A DNA stretch of 64,000 nucleotides from Nansenia antarctica (GCA_963989245.1 OZ022342.1:16156081-16220080); one strand, 5' to 3'. Numbered from the stretch's first letter, positions 46,987 through 58,610 are shown. A program made the numbers and translations. The notes: generated by a model from the letters alone, not told the origin.

Positions 46987-47730
46987 ATGTCAGCCAACAG
47001 AGATCCTCCACTTCCTCTTGTAATCCTCCTACTGGCCCTCCTCAGTGGCAACTCCGCCTTCGCTACACCCTCCGAAGTCTCAGGGACCAATCACACAGTG
47101 AAGCCTCGAGGTGTGTACGACCATTTGGGACTGAAACCAGATGATTACTACACCGACTATGAAGACCATGACCAACCAGGTCAACCAGACCCTGCCCCCT
47201 CGAAGTACACAGCTCCTGAGATTTGTGACTATGACGTCTGCTTGGAGATGCAGCCTCCCTGTGCCCAGCTAGCAAACTCCACCGGCTGCCTGTGTCCAGG
47301 GATAACACAGGGCCGGGACCCCCCTGCAGCTCCCACCCTCAAGAAGCTATCTAAGGAGGGCTCAGAGGTGGTTGTTCGCTGGTGTGCGCCATATTCATTT
47401 GTGACCCATTATATGGTGGAGGTGGGTGCACAGGAACCACAGAGGTTTGCGGAGGGCATGAGGACCGGTGCTCTAGGGGAGGTGAAGCGGGGGATGACGG
47501 TGTGTGTGGTGGCAGTGAATAATGCAGGAGCTAGCACCCCTACAGAGTCTTCCTGTATGATTTACAAACCCCCTGAGGAGGAGAGCAACGTGGCCCTCAA
47601 AGCGGGGCTGATCGGAGGGGCCCTGGGGTTCCTTCTGCTCCTCTCACTGGCTGTCCTGCTCTGGAGACTCAGGGCCCGCAGAAAAGCAGACGCAAGGATT
47701 TCCACACAGGACACAGACGCCACACTTTGA
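46987..47730 (+). CDS. lrrn4cl: LRRN4 C-terminal-like protein
   Basis: 247 codons in one exon. The ATG follows an acceptor-like TCTGTAATCTCCAG (ending 46981), so a 5' UTR exon probably lies upstream. Residues 1-26 are a signal peptide (PLPLVILLLALLSGNSAFA). An acidic Tyr-rich stretch (54-61) leads to a Cys-rich segment at 80-103 (ICDYDVCLEM, GCLCPG). One fibronectin type III domain covers about 113-195, and a transmembrane helix about 206-227 (AGLIGGALGFLLLLSLAVLL). A short basic cytoplasmic tail ends in DTDATL. Two N-glycosylation sequons, NHT (35) and NST (97), are visible. The order matches vertebrate LRRN4CL, a type I membrane protein of similar length (about 240 residues). Its molecular role is poorly known. 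The nearby ltbp3 agrees with human chromosome 11q, where both genes lie. Confidence 0.9.
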   Translation: MSANRDPPLPLVILLLALLSGNSAFATPSEVSGTNHTVKPRGVYDHLGLKPDDYYTDYEDHDQPGQPDPAPSKYTAPEICDYDVCLEMQPPCAQLANSTGCLCPGITQGRDPPAAPTLKKLSKEGSEVVVRWCAPYSFVTHYMVEVGAQEPQRFAEGMRTGALGEVKRGMTVCVVAVNNAGASTPTESSCMIYKPPEEESNVALKAGLIGGALGFLLLLSLAVLLWRLRARRKADARISTQDTDATL

Positions 47731-48524
47731 GATGACTGGGAGATCTCAGTGTAGGAATACACTGTCAGAGACACAGAGTGTTATGCTGATCTCATGTATG
47801 TGCTTTATTCACAATCATTACAAGAAAAACATGTTTGCATTTATGGTAGAGCTGGGAAAAAACTGTGCTGTTGCTGCTTCGCAGTCCAACCAAGGTGCAT
47901 GAATGTTTGTGTATGCTAGACAGAGAGAGACAGAGAGAGGACAGGTCAGGCCTGTTAGCTCTATCTTCAGGCCTACACGCATGTGGACTGTCCAAAAGTG
48001 CCAAAAGTGCTAGTCTTACCTAAACCCTGGTAAGCCAGGCTAGAGTAGAGCTATCTCTCTCTGGACAGATAAACATCTCAATGCAATCAATTACTCAACT
48101 TCTTTTCATAACTTAAACTGGGTACACTGTTGAGATGATAAAACAGATGCAGCATTGTATTACCATGAAAACAGATGCAGCATTGTATTATGATAAAAAC
48201 AGATGCTGTAGTAGAAGGTGAATCCAGAAAAGTGGAAAGGCAATTCATCGACATTTATAAAAAAAGGTTTCTACTGTTTTATTTTTTTTGCTCATCATCA
48301 AATACAATGTTTGTGAGATGTGAGAGAAGAAATAGTTAAGTAACTGTTCAACCAAAAAGGTAAAACAGTACAACGATAACACTACAAACATATAGTGAGC
48401 TATATGTTTTCACCAATAGAAGCATGCTGTACAGGTATTATCTTTTTATAATAAAAACATTTAAACATTATTGAATGGGTTTGTGAGACAATGCCTGGGA
48501 AACAACATCAGCCCACAGCCCACC
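47731..48524 (+). other. lrrn4cl: lrrn4cl 3' UTR and downstream sequence
   Basis: Contains a short tandem motif around AAACAGATGCAGCATTGTAT (about 48139-48205, two and a half copies) and AATAAA at 48450-48455, a likely polyadenylation signal. The sequence ends where the inverted-repeat element begins at 48525. Confidence 0.6.
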
Positions 48525-48903
48525 CCTGGGGCCTCATTTATAGAAAGTACTTTGGATCAAATTTGATCTTACCCGTGTCGTACGTAGAAAACCACGTCAA
48601 AGTAGTGATTTATACTATTTCAACGTGAGTCGATTTGACCGTGGAAACGATCGTAGCTCTACGTCAGGATTGACCTTGCGTACGCACATTACCTACTGGT
48701 TATGCGGAGTTACAGGCATGTGAGCCGCACTGTCTATACTGTAATTCATGCGAAGTGAACGTGGCTCGTAATAAAATTAACGATGTTGTTATCAGCCGAG
48801 AAAATGAGTTTAATTCAAGATTTAAAGGGAACTGATGTTTATGATTGTGTTTCAGTCTTCCTTTATATTCCTCCGGAGCTGTCAAGGCAACGCCATCTCA
48901 TCT

Positions 48904-49206
48904 CCGCTTGTTAAGTCTGACGTCAAAAGTGACGTTTAGCCATTTCCGAGTCCAAACCAGAAATTCCCTCCACCAGAGTACCTGTGAACTACAGCGGTAG
49001 AATGACAGTTTAATCGTTTATTAGACTCGGATCTATTCATACAACAAGGGACACAGCACTTTACCGTTTTCTCCATATTGTCAGGGTATTTGAGCCTCGG
49101 AAAAGCGCTATATAAATATAATTTATTATTATTATTATTTCGGCATCTCAAAGACAGCGCCTCAGCCAACGTCGGACCCGGAAACACGTCACGACTTAAC
49201 AAGCGG
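48904..49206. repeat. 303-bp tandem unit 1 with its own inverted ends
   Basis: Starts CCGCTTGTTAAGTC and ends with the complement GACTTAACAAGCGG, so it looks like a MITE itself. It contains the palindromic CRE consensus TGACGTCA (48918-48925) and a fish SINE-like tail AAAGCGCTATATAAATATAA with ATT repeats. It aligns over its full length with unit 2 at 49219-49521, with 16 differences by my count. Confidence 0.85.
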
Positions 49207-49218
49207 TATAGTGCCTAT

Positions 49219-49521
49219 CCGCTTGTTAAGTCTGACGTCAAAAGTGACGTTTAACTATTTCCGAGTCCAAACCAGAAATTCTCCGCACAAGAGTACCTCT
49301 GAACTACAGCGGTAGAATGACAGTTTAATCGTTTTTTAGACTCGGATCTATTCATTCAACAAGGGACACAGCACTTTCCCGTTTTCTCCATATTGTCAGG
49401 GTATTTGAGCCTCGGAAAAGCGCTATATAAATATAATTAATTATTATTATTATTTCTCCATTTCGAAGACAGCGCCTCAGCCAACGTTGGACCCGGAAAC
49501 ACGTCACGACTTAACAAGCGG
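49219..49521. repeat. 303-bp tandem unit 2
   Basis: Same length and ends as unit 1, after a 12-bp spacer. It has the same TGACGTCA (49233-49240). ATAGTGC follows both units, consistent with tandem duplication of unit plus spacer rather than two independent insertions. Confidence 0.85.
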
Positions 49522-50612
49522 ATAGTGCGCTCCACAACAGACCTTGCCCGGCCATGCGCTAAATTATACTTTTCCTTCGGTGTCTGGGGGTTCGCAAGGG
49601 GAGTGAGCAGCCATGTTTTCAATGTCACCTGATAAGAATAAGACCATTATATTATTACAGTATAAGCATTTGCCTGGTCAGCACTCAAGTTGAGGGGGGA
49701 TGAGGGGGGATTAGTTTTGCGCATATTGAGTAAAATACTGTGGCCGAGGGGGAACGCACACATGCAATGACATGTTTACCAAGTCACTGACACTGAAGTC
49801 ACCGACGCTGTGGGGATGCTAAAATTGTCCCCATATGATAAAATCCACCATCCCCCCTGATTTTCTTTTACAACTTGAGTACTGGTTGTCATGATCAAAC
49901 TTTACAAATGCAACTTACCGAGAAGCCACCCTTCTCTGCCCTCTCCCGCTCACTTGGCTTAATTCAGCCGCTATAATTGAGCCGCTATCACAGGGCGTAA
50001 ATACAAAGCTCATTCACCTGCGTTCAATTTCAAGTACTTGGTATGTATAGACTTTAGTACGTACGCAATTTTAAACAAGCGCAGCCCGTTTTATAAATAA
50101 TGCTTACATCCATTTAGAAAAATGTGCTTACGTGCAAGTCAAAGATGATGTTCAAGTACTTTTTTTTATAAATGAGGCCCCAGGTCAAGTCTCAACCCTG
50201 CACTAGTCAAGCCTCACCCCTCCTCCTCACCCTTCACCCCTCTTCCTCAACCCTCACCCCTGCATTGGTCAGGTCCTGTATCACCCCTGCACTAATCAAG
50301 CCTCACTCCTCCTCCTCCTCCTCTTCCTCAACCCTCACCCCTGCATTGGTCAGGTTTAGTTTGGATAGTTAGATGGATGAATGGTTGGTTGGTCTGTTGG
50401 TTGGTTAAGTGGAGATGGTAGAGAGTTGGTTGGTTAGCCGGATGGATGGGTTTCAGAAAGCTTTTATCAGGGTTGATGATAATTGTATGGGTTATACTGA
50501 GTGAAGCAGTAGTGACTGGTGAAAGGAAGAACGGATGATGCTGGGTCGTTGAAAGCTTAGATAGACATAGTTGGAAAGATAGAAGGTTAGACAGATAGTA
50601 TGTTAGAAGGTC

Positions 50613-50699
<87 letters not shown>

Positions 50700-50702
50700 C
50701 TG

Positions 50703-50775
<73 letters not shown>
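50613..50775. repeat. (GATA)n microsatellite, about 160 bp
   Basis: About 40 GATA units with one interruption (ATACTGTAGATA) near 50697-50706. It gives a spurious repetitive Tyr-Leu-Ser-Ile frame on the minus strand. Confidence 0.97.
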
Positions 50776-50777
<2 letters not shown>

Positions 50778-51912
50778 GATAAGGATAAGCCTGGGGTACT
50801 TCAATTGAGTGTGTAGGGTTGTTTGGTTGGTTGAGGGGTTGAGAGTGGCATTAGTGGGGTAGAACAAAGTAGCAAAGTAGTTGGTGTTTAATCATTCTAG
50901 CGATGCGTTCGTAAATTCACTCTGAGAGCGCTGGAGCACACACTGGGTTCAACGTCATAAAGGGACCAAGCAAATTGATTGGACAAGAGGCATTCCATGG
51001 GTGCTGATCAGATTTCCAGAGCGAATTTACGAACACAGCCTAAGAATGTGTTCTGTAGGTCTCCTCAGAGTTGTGAAAATTCCATAGCAGTTCCAATAAC
51101 AATGGGGTTCTCGGAATGTTGGCCTAAATCAACATTCCACCTATAAAATATAGAGTTTTTGAGTTACAAAAACCTAATTAGTGTTAAAAGTATAATGAAT
51201 AATGAGTTTGAAAATATATACATCTTAAAAGCTGTAGGAGGAGTAGCATAGCAGAAGAAACGTTGTGGCCTGCAAAGTGTTAGTTCTGGGAATGGTAACG
51301 CTTTAAAGATGTTTTGGGAGGATTTAGTTCATCCTTGTCTCTGGCCCACACTCCAACACAGTAGGTGGCGGTAATACACCAATAATATTGGATGCCAACC
51401 CCTATAAAATCCCACTGAATAAGAATACATAGACCTTGAGGGAGGGACAGGCTAGGTGAAATTTTAAAGAGAACCGCAATAGCCCAGTAAACATTTGATG
51501 GACATTGGAGATATTATTGACAATATTAGTGTACATAATATAGAGTACTATGTTGATCATGTACCATGATCCATAAACAAAAAACACAAACACAAATATA
51601 ATTTACTATCTACACACAAACAACTCTTGAGTGAATAAAAACGAAAGCAGTGACATCTTTCTAAAGTTATGAATAAAAAGCATTGCTTGGTGTAGGTATC
51701 CAATTATTTCAATAGAACACTTTGGCATTAGAACTGTCGAATCAAATACAAACATGGTGTCCCCCACAATTGAATTGGTGACAGTTATTCAAACGTATGA
51801 TCAAAAACGTTACCGGAATGTGTAGTGCTTATTTGAATCAGTGTTGCTTCTTATAGCCAATTGCGTTTATTTGAAGCCTGTAAACATGTTGTTACTAAAG
51901 TATAGGTTTTCT

Positions 51913-51983
51913 CATGGCAAATAGTGTCCGGGTGCCAAAATGGGTCCGGAGTTAAGTAATCCACCCGGACACTATTTGCCATG
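51913..51983. other. 22-bp perfect hairpin with 27-nt loop
   Basis: The arm CATGGCAAATAGTGTCCGGG (first 20 of 22 bases, 51913-51934) is exactly complementary to 51962-51983. The stem is perfect, with no bulges. A mature vertebrate miRNA hairpin usually has mismatches. It could be a short inverted-repeat element, an siRNA-type hairpin or a recent inverted duplication. I know no matching miRNA. Confidence 0.85.
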
Positions 51984-54314
51984 ACAGCTTCAGTACACAT
52001 GTTGTCACAAGTTTCCCACCATTCAACCGTGCTGTGTGGGTGGGTGTGGTTCGTGCGTCTGTGAGTTTGCGTAATATAGCCTAAATCTTGAAGGGCTCTT
52101 TTCCTTTGGTTGTCCAGCACATATAATAATATTTATATGAATAATATTAGGGAATTAATTATATTAGGAAATAATATTCCCATGTAACATCAGAATGCTT
52201 AGTTCACCGACACAAGTACTCAAAATGTAATTATGGTGGATGGAATCACTATCAACAACTCAATTAAGCCTTGAAGCTCTCAACCTTTGCAATGTTGGAT
52301 TTAAATTGTTCATGATGGTTGTTGATTAGACACATGTCGGTTGCGACAATTGATTGACAGTTGATTGCATAGCAAATAAAGCATGGTTTGTTTTGTGTTT
52401 AACCTGTAAGTTGTTTTAACAGTTCTTGTCACACATCACTGTCACAAATCAGGCCTGATTAGCCTGTTTCCCAGGTGGTCAAATGTTGGTGGGGTATAGT
52501 TGGGTTCTATTACATACCTAGCATGTGGTAATTCTAAACTATTACATCAATAACCTTTTCTTCTTACAGATGTTCAACATTTTTATAATTTCACTGCACA
52601 ATCTGAACCCCATGAAACCTTGTCACAATGTGGTGTGATGACCGTCAAATGCTGATGATTTTCAGAAATCCTGTGTTTTTCAACCCTTGATAAACAATGT
52701 AACAACGTTGGAGGATTACCAGCAAATGACAACTATAAACCAACATGGTATGATGGTGTTACCACATTCTACTGTGCAACATTTGGTACAATATTTTCCA
52801 TTGCGTCCCTATGGTTACACAAGACAATGAATCAACATCCTTTCACATAACTTAATGCAATATTTGGATTTAGTCATTGCACCTTAGGAAATTTCCATGG
52901 AGCCACACCCCCTCCTGATACCATGGCTATGAAATCAGGTATCAAAGTCAACCAGAATAATAAAGTCAGGAGGAGGTGGTGCACAACACTTATAGATGTC
53001 CCATTTTCTCTAAACCTGTCCTATATTAAGTGTAAACCTAGCAGGGACACTCCAATGGTTTACGGCCAGATAAAAGTCTGGGTGTGTCTCAGGACATTCA
53101 GAAGATCCTTGATTACTGGAATGTGGACAGTGTTTGCATCCCAGAAGAATCAAAGATTATAGAGACTGTGTCTTAGAAGACGCCAGGAGCAATCATGATG
53201 TTCAGAGGATGCCTCTGTGTTTCTTGCCTCACAAATGCATCTGTCCAATGGAAGAGTGACACCTCAGTTGAGAAAATAGGTTAAACCTGAATGTGCTGAG
53301 ATTAAAGTTGAGGATCCTACTTGGACTGCTTTTTATTCCACAGAGAATGAAACAGATGTTGAAGAATTGGAAATAAAAACACTGAATAATAGAGGTGGTT
53401 TAAGAATAAAAACATACATTTATTCCCAAGTACAACTTCAGATGCTTAACCAATGTATACCCAAGGTAAATAGTTACAGTGAAACTGTGAACTGAAACTG
53501 AAAAGGATACGTGACAGATGATGCATGTTTGCCGCTTAAACAGTCCAGCAATCCGAGGGAGGTTTTTGATGGAAAAAATTTGCTAGGCCTAAATATTTCA
53601 CTGGATTGGATCATCTCAGATCTTTGGCAATGTAGACAAACCGTGTCGGAATGTTATCAATCGGTGGTCAACTATGACTATGATTATCACATTTGTCAAT
53701 GTAGTTTGTTTGTTGGTGGTCTGACAGCGACGTCGATTGTGTCTGCTGTTGTGATAGCATCTTGAGATGGATTATTTGGCTCGAAGCGCAAGAATCATAA
53801 CTTTGAGATGATGTAACGCATGACTACCTACGTAAACATAGGAAGCGTGTACTATGTAAACGTGTTATTTGTTAGAGCTTCATGGTGGGGAAGATTTAAA
53901 CTCAATTATCAACATGTGTTCGAACATTTGAATTGTGATTGAAGTACACTAGACAAAATAAGTTGAAGATAGATGACATAAGTGTTACAAATAGTAACTG
54001 TACTAGTTTAACTTTAAATGTTTGCTTTTTGTGTTTTAGAGCATGTTTTGGTGTGTTACCTACATGTGTTTGGATTTTTCAGTGTAGGCCTACTGTAGGC
54101 TATTATCATTTCTAACTTGATAACTTTTTAACGTTACATTATGGTACAGCGTCCTTTGAAGATGTGGTGTTTTGTTGATTTAACAAGATTGTCAGAGGCG
54201 ATAAGCACATGTCGGATCAGAAGAGGGCCAGAGATCAACGTTTCTCCCATAGACTGTTACTTTTCTGACACCGTTATGATTAAGTATAACTATATATTAG
54301 ATAAGTATAACTAA

Positions 54315-54440
54315 GTTAGATAAGATAACATTCAACTTTATTGTCATTGCACAGAGTACAAGTATGCAGTTTAGCATCTAACCAGAAAGTGCAAATAGTG
54401 GTATTGTGCAAAAATTATAGCCTAGTACAGGTATTACAGT
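54315..54440 (-). mobile_element. 3' end fragment of a non-LTR retrotransposon or SINE
   Basis: AGATAAGATAACATTCAACTTTATTGTCATTGCAC resembles, in reverse, the common fish retroelement tail (core AACTTTATTGTCATTGCAC). Nothing coding remains. Confidence 0.5.
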
Positions 54441-54840
54441 GAGTATATATAATGACTATAAAGTGACAGTTTTGAAATGATGTGTACAATTATGAGATGA
54501 ATATCAATCATATGTACAACTATGAAATTATAAATAGGCCTACTGTATGCAGTATGCCACGTCAACCACTGAGGGGCAGCAAACTTCATAAGAATTGGGC
54601 TACATAGGTTCGAAGCTTTACATTGTTATTTTACAAATAATCAAATACTTAGAAAAACATACACGAGTACTAGACAGGTACAATTTCTGAGTATTACAAC
54701 GTGATTAAATTGCGTTTGGTTTAAACAGTAGGCTTACTCAATAATCAGTTTATTTACTGCCCCCCCAAAAACTTTGGCGCGGTTGATGCGTTCAGTGCCT
54801 GCTGAGTTGATGTGTGTCCCACAACATTAATCGAAATAGT

Positions 54841-54985
54841 CTGTGGCCTGGGGTGTTCCAGCACTATGCACACCATGTTGGCATGGGTTCGAATCCGGCC
54901 CATGAACTCTCCTCCTTGCTTTCCTGTTTCTATCCAATAAAGAACAACATATTAGAGTGGGACTGCTTTACTCAACAACAACAAA
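54841..54985 (+). mobile_element. tRNA-derived SINE, same family as 18214
   Basis: Starts CTGTGGCCTGGGGTGTTCCA and has an intact B-box-like GGGTTCGAATCCGGCCC. It ends GAGTGGGACTGC followed by a CAA-rich tail. Compared with the copy at 18214 it lacks part of the head but keeps the B box. Confidence 0.78.
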
Positions 54986-55254
54986 ATGGTGTATAAGGGC
55001 TAGCCGATGATGAACCAACTTGACTTTTTGGGATTGTATGATGATGGCTCGTCTGTTGAATGGGTCAAGTTCCATCCCCTGCCAATCTCATCCTACTTTA
55101 TTAATGGGGAGAGACTGGGAGTAGCTGCAGCAGGCAACGTGGTTAAAGTCCTAATAACTCTATCAACATATTCCTTCGATATATATACACCATATCATAT
55201 ATCTTCGAATCTGAGAGCACCATATTATTATTCAGTCTCTTCGCTGAAGGACAA

Positions 55255-55493
55255 TGGCTGTGTTCGAAATGGCATACTAGCATACTACTCATACTAGATA
55301 TGACGTAGATTTTGAGTATGCAGTGCGTTCACACTGTAGATTATGTGAAATTTGAGTATGCAAGAAATGTATACTAGATTTTCGGTCGGCTGGTATTGGC
55401 ATACTTATTATGAATTTAGTAGGCAGTATGCAGTATATACTCATTGAGTATGCTAGTATGCAGTATGCTAGTATGCCATTTCGAACACAGCCA
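55255..55493. mobile_element. MITE with 32-bp perfect terminal inverted repeats
   Basis: 239 bp. The left arm (55255-55286), TGGCTGTGTTCGAAATGGCA and onward, is exactly complementary to 55462-55493. The interior is rich in AGTATGC/CATACT motifs. No ORF, and no obvious target duplication. It ends about 470 bp upstream of the zinc-finger gene start, so it sits in or near that promoter. Confidence 0.88.
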
Positions 55494-55959
55494 ATGTGTT
55501 AGGAGAAGGGAGCCGCAGAGAAGTTGCAATAGATTGCGCATTGTGCGAAACGTCATTGGTGTGCGACAGCTCACCGCCCTCTGATGGACAGGCAGCGATA
55601 GCAGCAAAAGAGCGACCAACACAGTACCTTGATCGGGAGTTTTTCTCTTCAACTCCGCTACACATGAACTATATTGAGCACCGACAATTGTTTGCTTGCT
55701 GCGTTATGCGTAAAGTTGTCAACCAACTACAAGGCTAAGTAAGTAGGGGACTGTTAGTAGCTAGCTATATTGGACTTACTAAGCGCTAACTAGCTAGTTA
55801 GCTAGCTAGCTGGCAAGCTTTCGCGAATCACAACGTTATTTAACGTATAACGACATATCGTTGGATTTTCTTGATATCACTACTAATAAAATCACGTGGC
55901 TTGTTGAGGGCGTAGACGTATTTTTTTGACAGGCGCAAGCTGACCAGTGCAGTTTAGCC
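55494..55959 (+). promoter_or_regulatory. Putative promoter and 5' UTR of the zinc-finger gene
   Basis: The sequence between the MITE and the ATG at 55960. It includes an AGCTAGCT-rich palindromic patch (about 55755-55812) and several CpG-containing segments. No TATA box stands out. The exact transcription start is unknown. Confidence 0.35.
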
Positions 55960-57796
55960 ATGACTTCTAGACGGACTAACAATAATTGTAGTGGCTTGGA
56001 TTCTTCCAGCAGCACAGATTGTAAACAACGTCCCGGGTCTAACTCCTGTTTCGATCACAAAGTAGAGAAGATTGCTTGTGGATATCCCGTAACCACCCAG
56101 GGCAACATGACAGTATCTTCACTGAAGACACGTCTGGGCCCCGCCATCCGAACCACGTTATCGGCCGCAGTGGACACCCTCCTGGGCGAGGTGGTACTGG
56201 TGTTGAACGAGACCCAGCAAGAGTTGGTGAACAAAGAGCAAGAGAACGAGAGACTCAAAGTGCGTCTCGAAGTGTCCGAGAGGGAGTTGAGGACGTTGCA
56301 GGAATGTCTTTGCAGCGCACAGAAATTAATAGACCAGCTGCAAGTCCCTTTCTCGGGTACACAGACCATCGGTCAATCAGTGTTCGCCCCATCTCTGCCG
56401 TCTATGGGTTCTGTAAATAGTATGGACAGGGATCGTCAGAGTCCCCGAAATATGAACGGTCCCGGCGCCCGTTGTGTCTCAGGGGTTGATCTGGAGCTCG
56501 GTGGCTCTCTCGGCGAGTCTCTTCACGGGTTTGACTCCAGGGAGGACTTCAAAATGTGTCAGCTTTCAATCCAACCAGATGGCTCTGTGACAAATCATTC
56601 TCTGGACTCTTATGCCAACAACACGTCTAACGCCTGCACAGAGACTACCAAGCCAGGTAATGGGTACATTTTGTCAAACTCATCAGTTTGTTGCAAGGAA
56701 TCACTTATTTAGAGTATTTTGTAAATACCACTTAATTATTAATTATTCATGCCACTCAGTTCAGTTGAAGTCTAACTATCATTTATCATGTTTCTGTCCT
56801 TTCATTTACACAGAAGAGAGAAGGCCTCAGCAGGGGGCAGGTGGAGGACAGAGGTTTGAGATCAAAGAGGAGCAGGGTCCTGGTCCAGTGCAAGGTCCAG
56901 GGCAGGCCTGCAGGAAAGGGCCAGCAGGGCGGAGCGACAGGCGAGTTGGTGAAACTGAGCAGTCTGCCCAAAGTGTGGGTGAGCTTGGCTACATCCATGT
57001 GGTGGAGGAGGATGCCGCGTCACGCTCCCTCGGCTACCCTCTCCGCAACCCAAGGTCCATGCGGCCACGTGCTGGTGGCCCAGCACAGGGAGGGGTGGAA
57101 GGACAGAAAGCACTGGCTAGGTCCCCTGGAGCTGCGGTGAGTGACACCCTGTCCCCAAGAAGTGCTGTGGTATCAGCAGTGCCGTCCACTTCTGACTCAG
57201 GAGTGGACCCCAACGCGGATCGCCCCCACCTCTGCCTGGAGTGTGGAAAGACCTTCCGCCTGATCTCCAGCTTAAAGAAGCACATCCGCATTCACACAGG
57301 AGAGAAGCCTTACCCATGCGGAGTATGTGGCCGCCGCTTTCGGGAGTCAGGAGCCCTGAAAACCCACCTCCGCATTCACACAGGCGAGAAGCCCTACTCC
57401 TGCTCTGAGTGTGGCACCAGCTTCCGCCATCTAGACGGCCTGCGCAAGCACCGCCGCACCCACACTGGTGAGAAGCCCTACGTGTGTGCCATCTGTGGCA
57501 AGCGTCTGAGTCGGCTGCAACACCTGAAGCACCACCAACGCATCCATACCGGAGAGAGGCCCTGCTCCTGCCCCTTCTGCAACCGCAGCTTCAAGGAGCC
57601 GGCGGCACTGCGCAAGCACGTCCGCACACACCGGGATGAGCCTGGCCATATGGATGCGCCCATAGGCGCTGATGATATTGACCCAGACGCCATGGACGAC
57701 ATTGACAACCTTCACCCCGCTGCGCCCTCCCCTCAGATGAGGTTCGGGGAGTGGGGGGCTGAGGGCGAGGACGGGTCTGTGGTGGACTGTGTGTAG
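55960..57796 (+). CDS. C2H2 zinc-finger protein, five fingers, two coding exons
   Basis: Exons 55960-56656 and 56814-57796 join in frame (CCAG|GTAATG donor, TTACACAG|AA acceptor) to 559 codons. The start is GCCATGA, with G at -3. The N-terminal part (about 50-128) is predicted helical and coiled-coil (LNETQQELVNKEQENERLKV), a dimerisation module found in several fish C2H2 proteins. The middle is Ser/Gly/Pro-rich and likely disordered. Five tandem C2H2 fingers span about 373-505, the first reading CLECGKTFRLISSLKKHIRIH (20 of its residues: CLECGKTFRLISSLKKHIRI), with HTGEKPY linkers between fingers. An acidic tail (DDIDPDAMDDIDN) ends in DCV. It is presumably a nuclear DNA-binding transcription factor. 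There is no KRAB or SCAN domain. I cannot assign an orthologue or symbol. Confidence 0.9.
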
Positions 57797-58610
57797 GGTT
57801 GGCTAGGGAGCTAGCTGTCTGATCATCCTTTTGTCCAGTCTACTCTGTTATAGATTGAGCGTTTCAGAGTCTTCCTATTCCATTGCTGTACTGTGTGAGG
57901 AAGTCTCCATTCCATCCTTTTGTCTAAAGAGACAGGCTATCTATACTGTATATATCTATACTGTATTATATCCACAGCCTTGGGGAGTGTTGCTCAGTAA
58001 CCAGAGTAGCCTATTTTTTTCAGAGACACGTAAATGTGCCTGACCATCTGACATCCCTTTGTGCTTTATAATCTTATAAATGTGAAAGTAGATTTTAGAC
58101 TATAAAATGTACAACCTGTATCATGTCCCCCCCCACCCCCCAGTTCCTGTTAGTAGTCTCCACTCAAACAACCTACTATATCAGTCATGTTTGTTAAAAT
58201 CCTTTTTTGGTGCTCATCGAGTGTATGTGGAGATGGAATGGAGTTGTGCGACCATGTCCAAAGACTATTTTATGACGATGTTACAGCTGCTTTGCAACTA
58301 TTAATTATGTGTCCTGTAAATACCAGTATGTAATAATCAACATGCATTTGTTCCATCTCTTCCTTGTGTTGGACAGAAAAGTGAAAGCATCTCCATCTGA
58401 AATGAGTCCTGTTTGATGATGGTGCAGCAGAGCACAGTTTCAGTCTCAGCCTTTTTAGCGATCAGGCCCTGTGTGTGGTCCTGATAACAAAGGAGATCCT
58501 TGTAAGCTATACTGGACCTCATGCAATTATTGAAACATTTACATTCACCATTTTACACCCATGTCACTGGGTTGATAATACTGAAAATAAACTTTGATGC
58601 ATAACTGGAG
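57797..58610 (+). other. 3' UTR of the zinc-finger gene
   Basis: Follows TAG at 57794-57796 and reaches AATAAA at 58586-58591. A weaker ATTAAA lies near 58826. Nothing else is recognised. Confidence 0.65.

Larger units (their letters stand above)
48525..50184. mobile_element. Inverted-repeat DNA element of about 1.66 kb
   Basis: The left end CCTGGGGCCTCATTTATA and the exact complement at the right end form an 18-bp perfect terminal inverted repeat. After a short gap the inverted identity continues (AAAGTACTT on both sides). Subterminal sequences hold repeated GTACGTA/GTACGCA motifs. No transposase ORF is visible, and I see no clear target duplication. The interior carries two tandem 303-bp units. 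The superfamily is not certain. Confidence 0.8.
50185..54840. other. Intergenic region between lrrn4cl and the zinc-finger gene, left part
   Basis: Contains a CCT/CACCCCT-rich patch (50210-50345), a GATA microsatellite (50613-50775), a perfect 22-bp hairpin (51913-51983), and a retrotransposon tail (54315-54440). It is otherwise AT-rich with no domain-bearing ORF. Open frames at 52923-53162 and 53511-53765 are unrecognised and look random. Confidence 0.75.

Noticed and set aside
46944..47144. Alternative start for lrrn4cl at an upstream ATG
   Set aside because: The frame from 46944 is different from the signal-peptide/FN3 frame. The ATG at 46987 gives a proper signal peptide and the expected length.
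50328..50867. 179-codon minus-strand frame with a Tyr-Leu-Ser-Ile repeat
   Set aside because: Translation of the GATA microsatellite. The flanks have no domain.
56612..56813. Extension of the zinc-finger frame upstream of exon 2 through intron sequence
   Set aside because: A good donor at 56657 and an acceptor ending at 56813 join the coiled-coil exon in frame. The upstream part is intronic.
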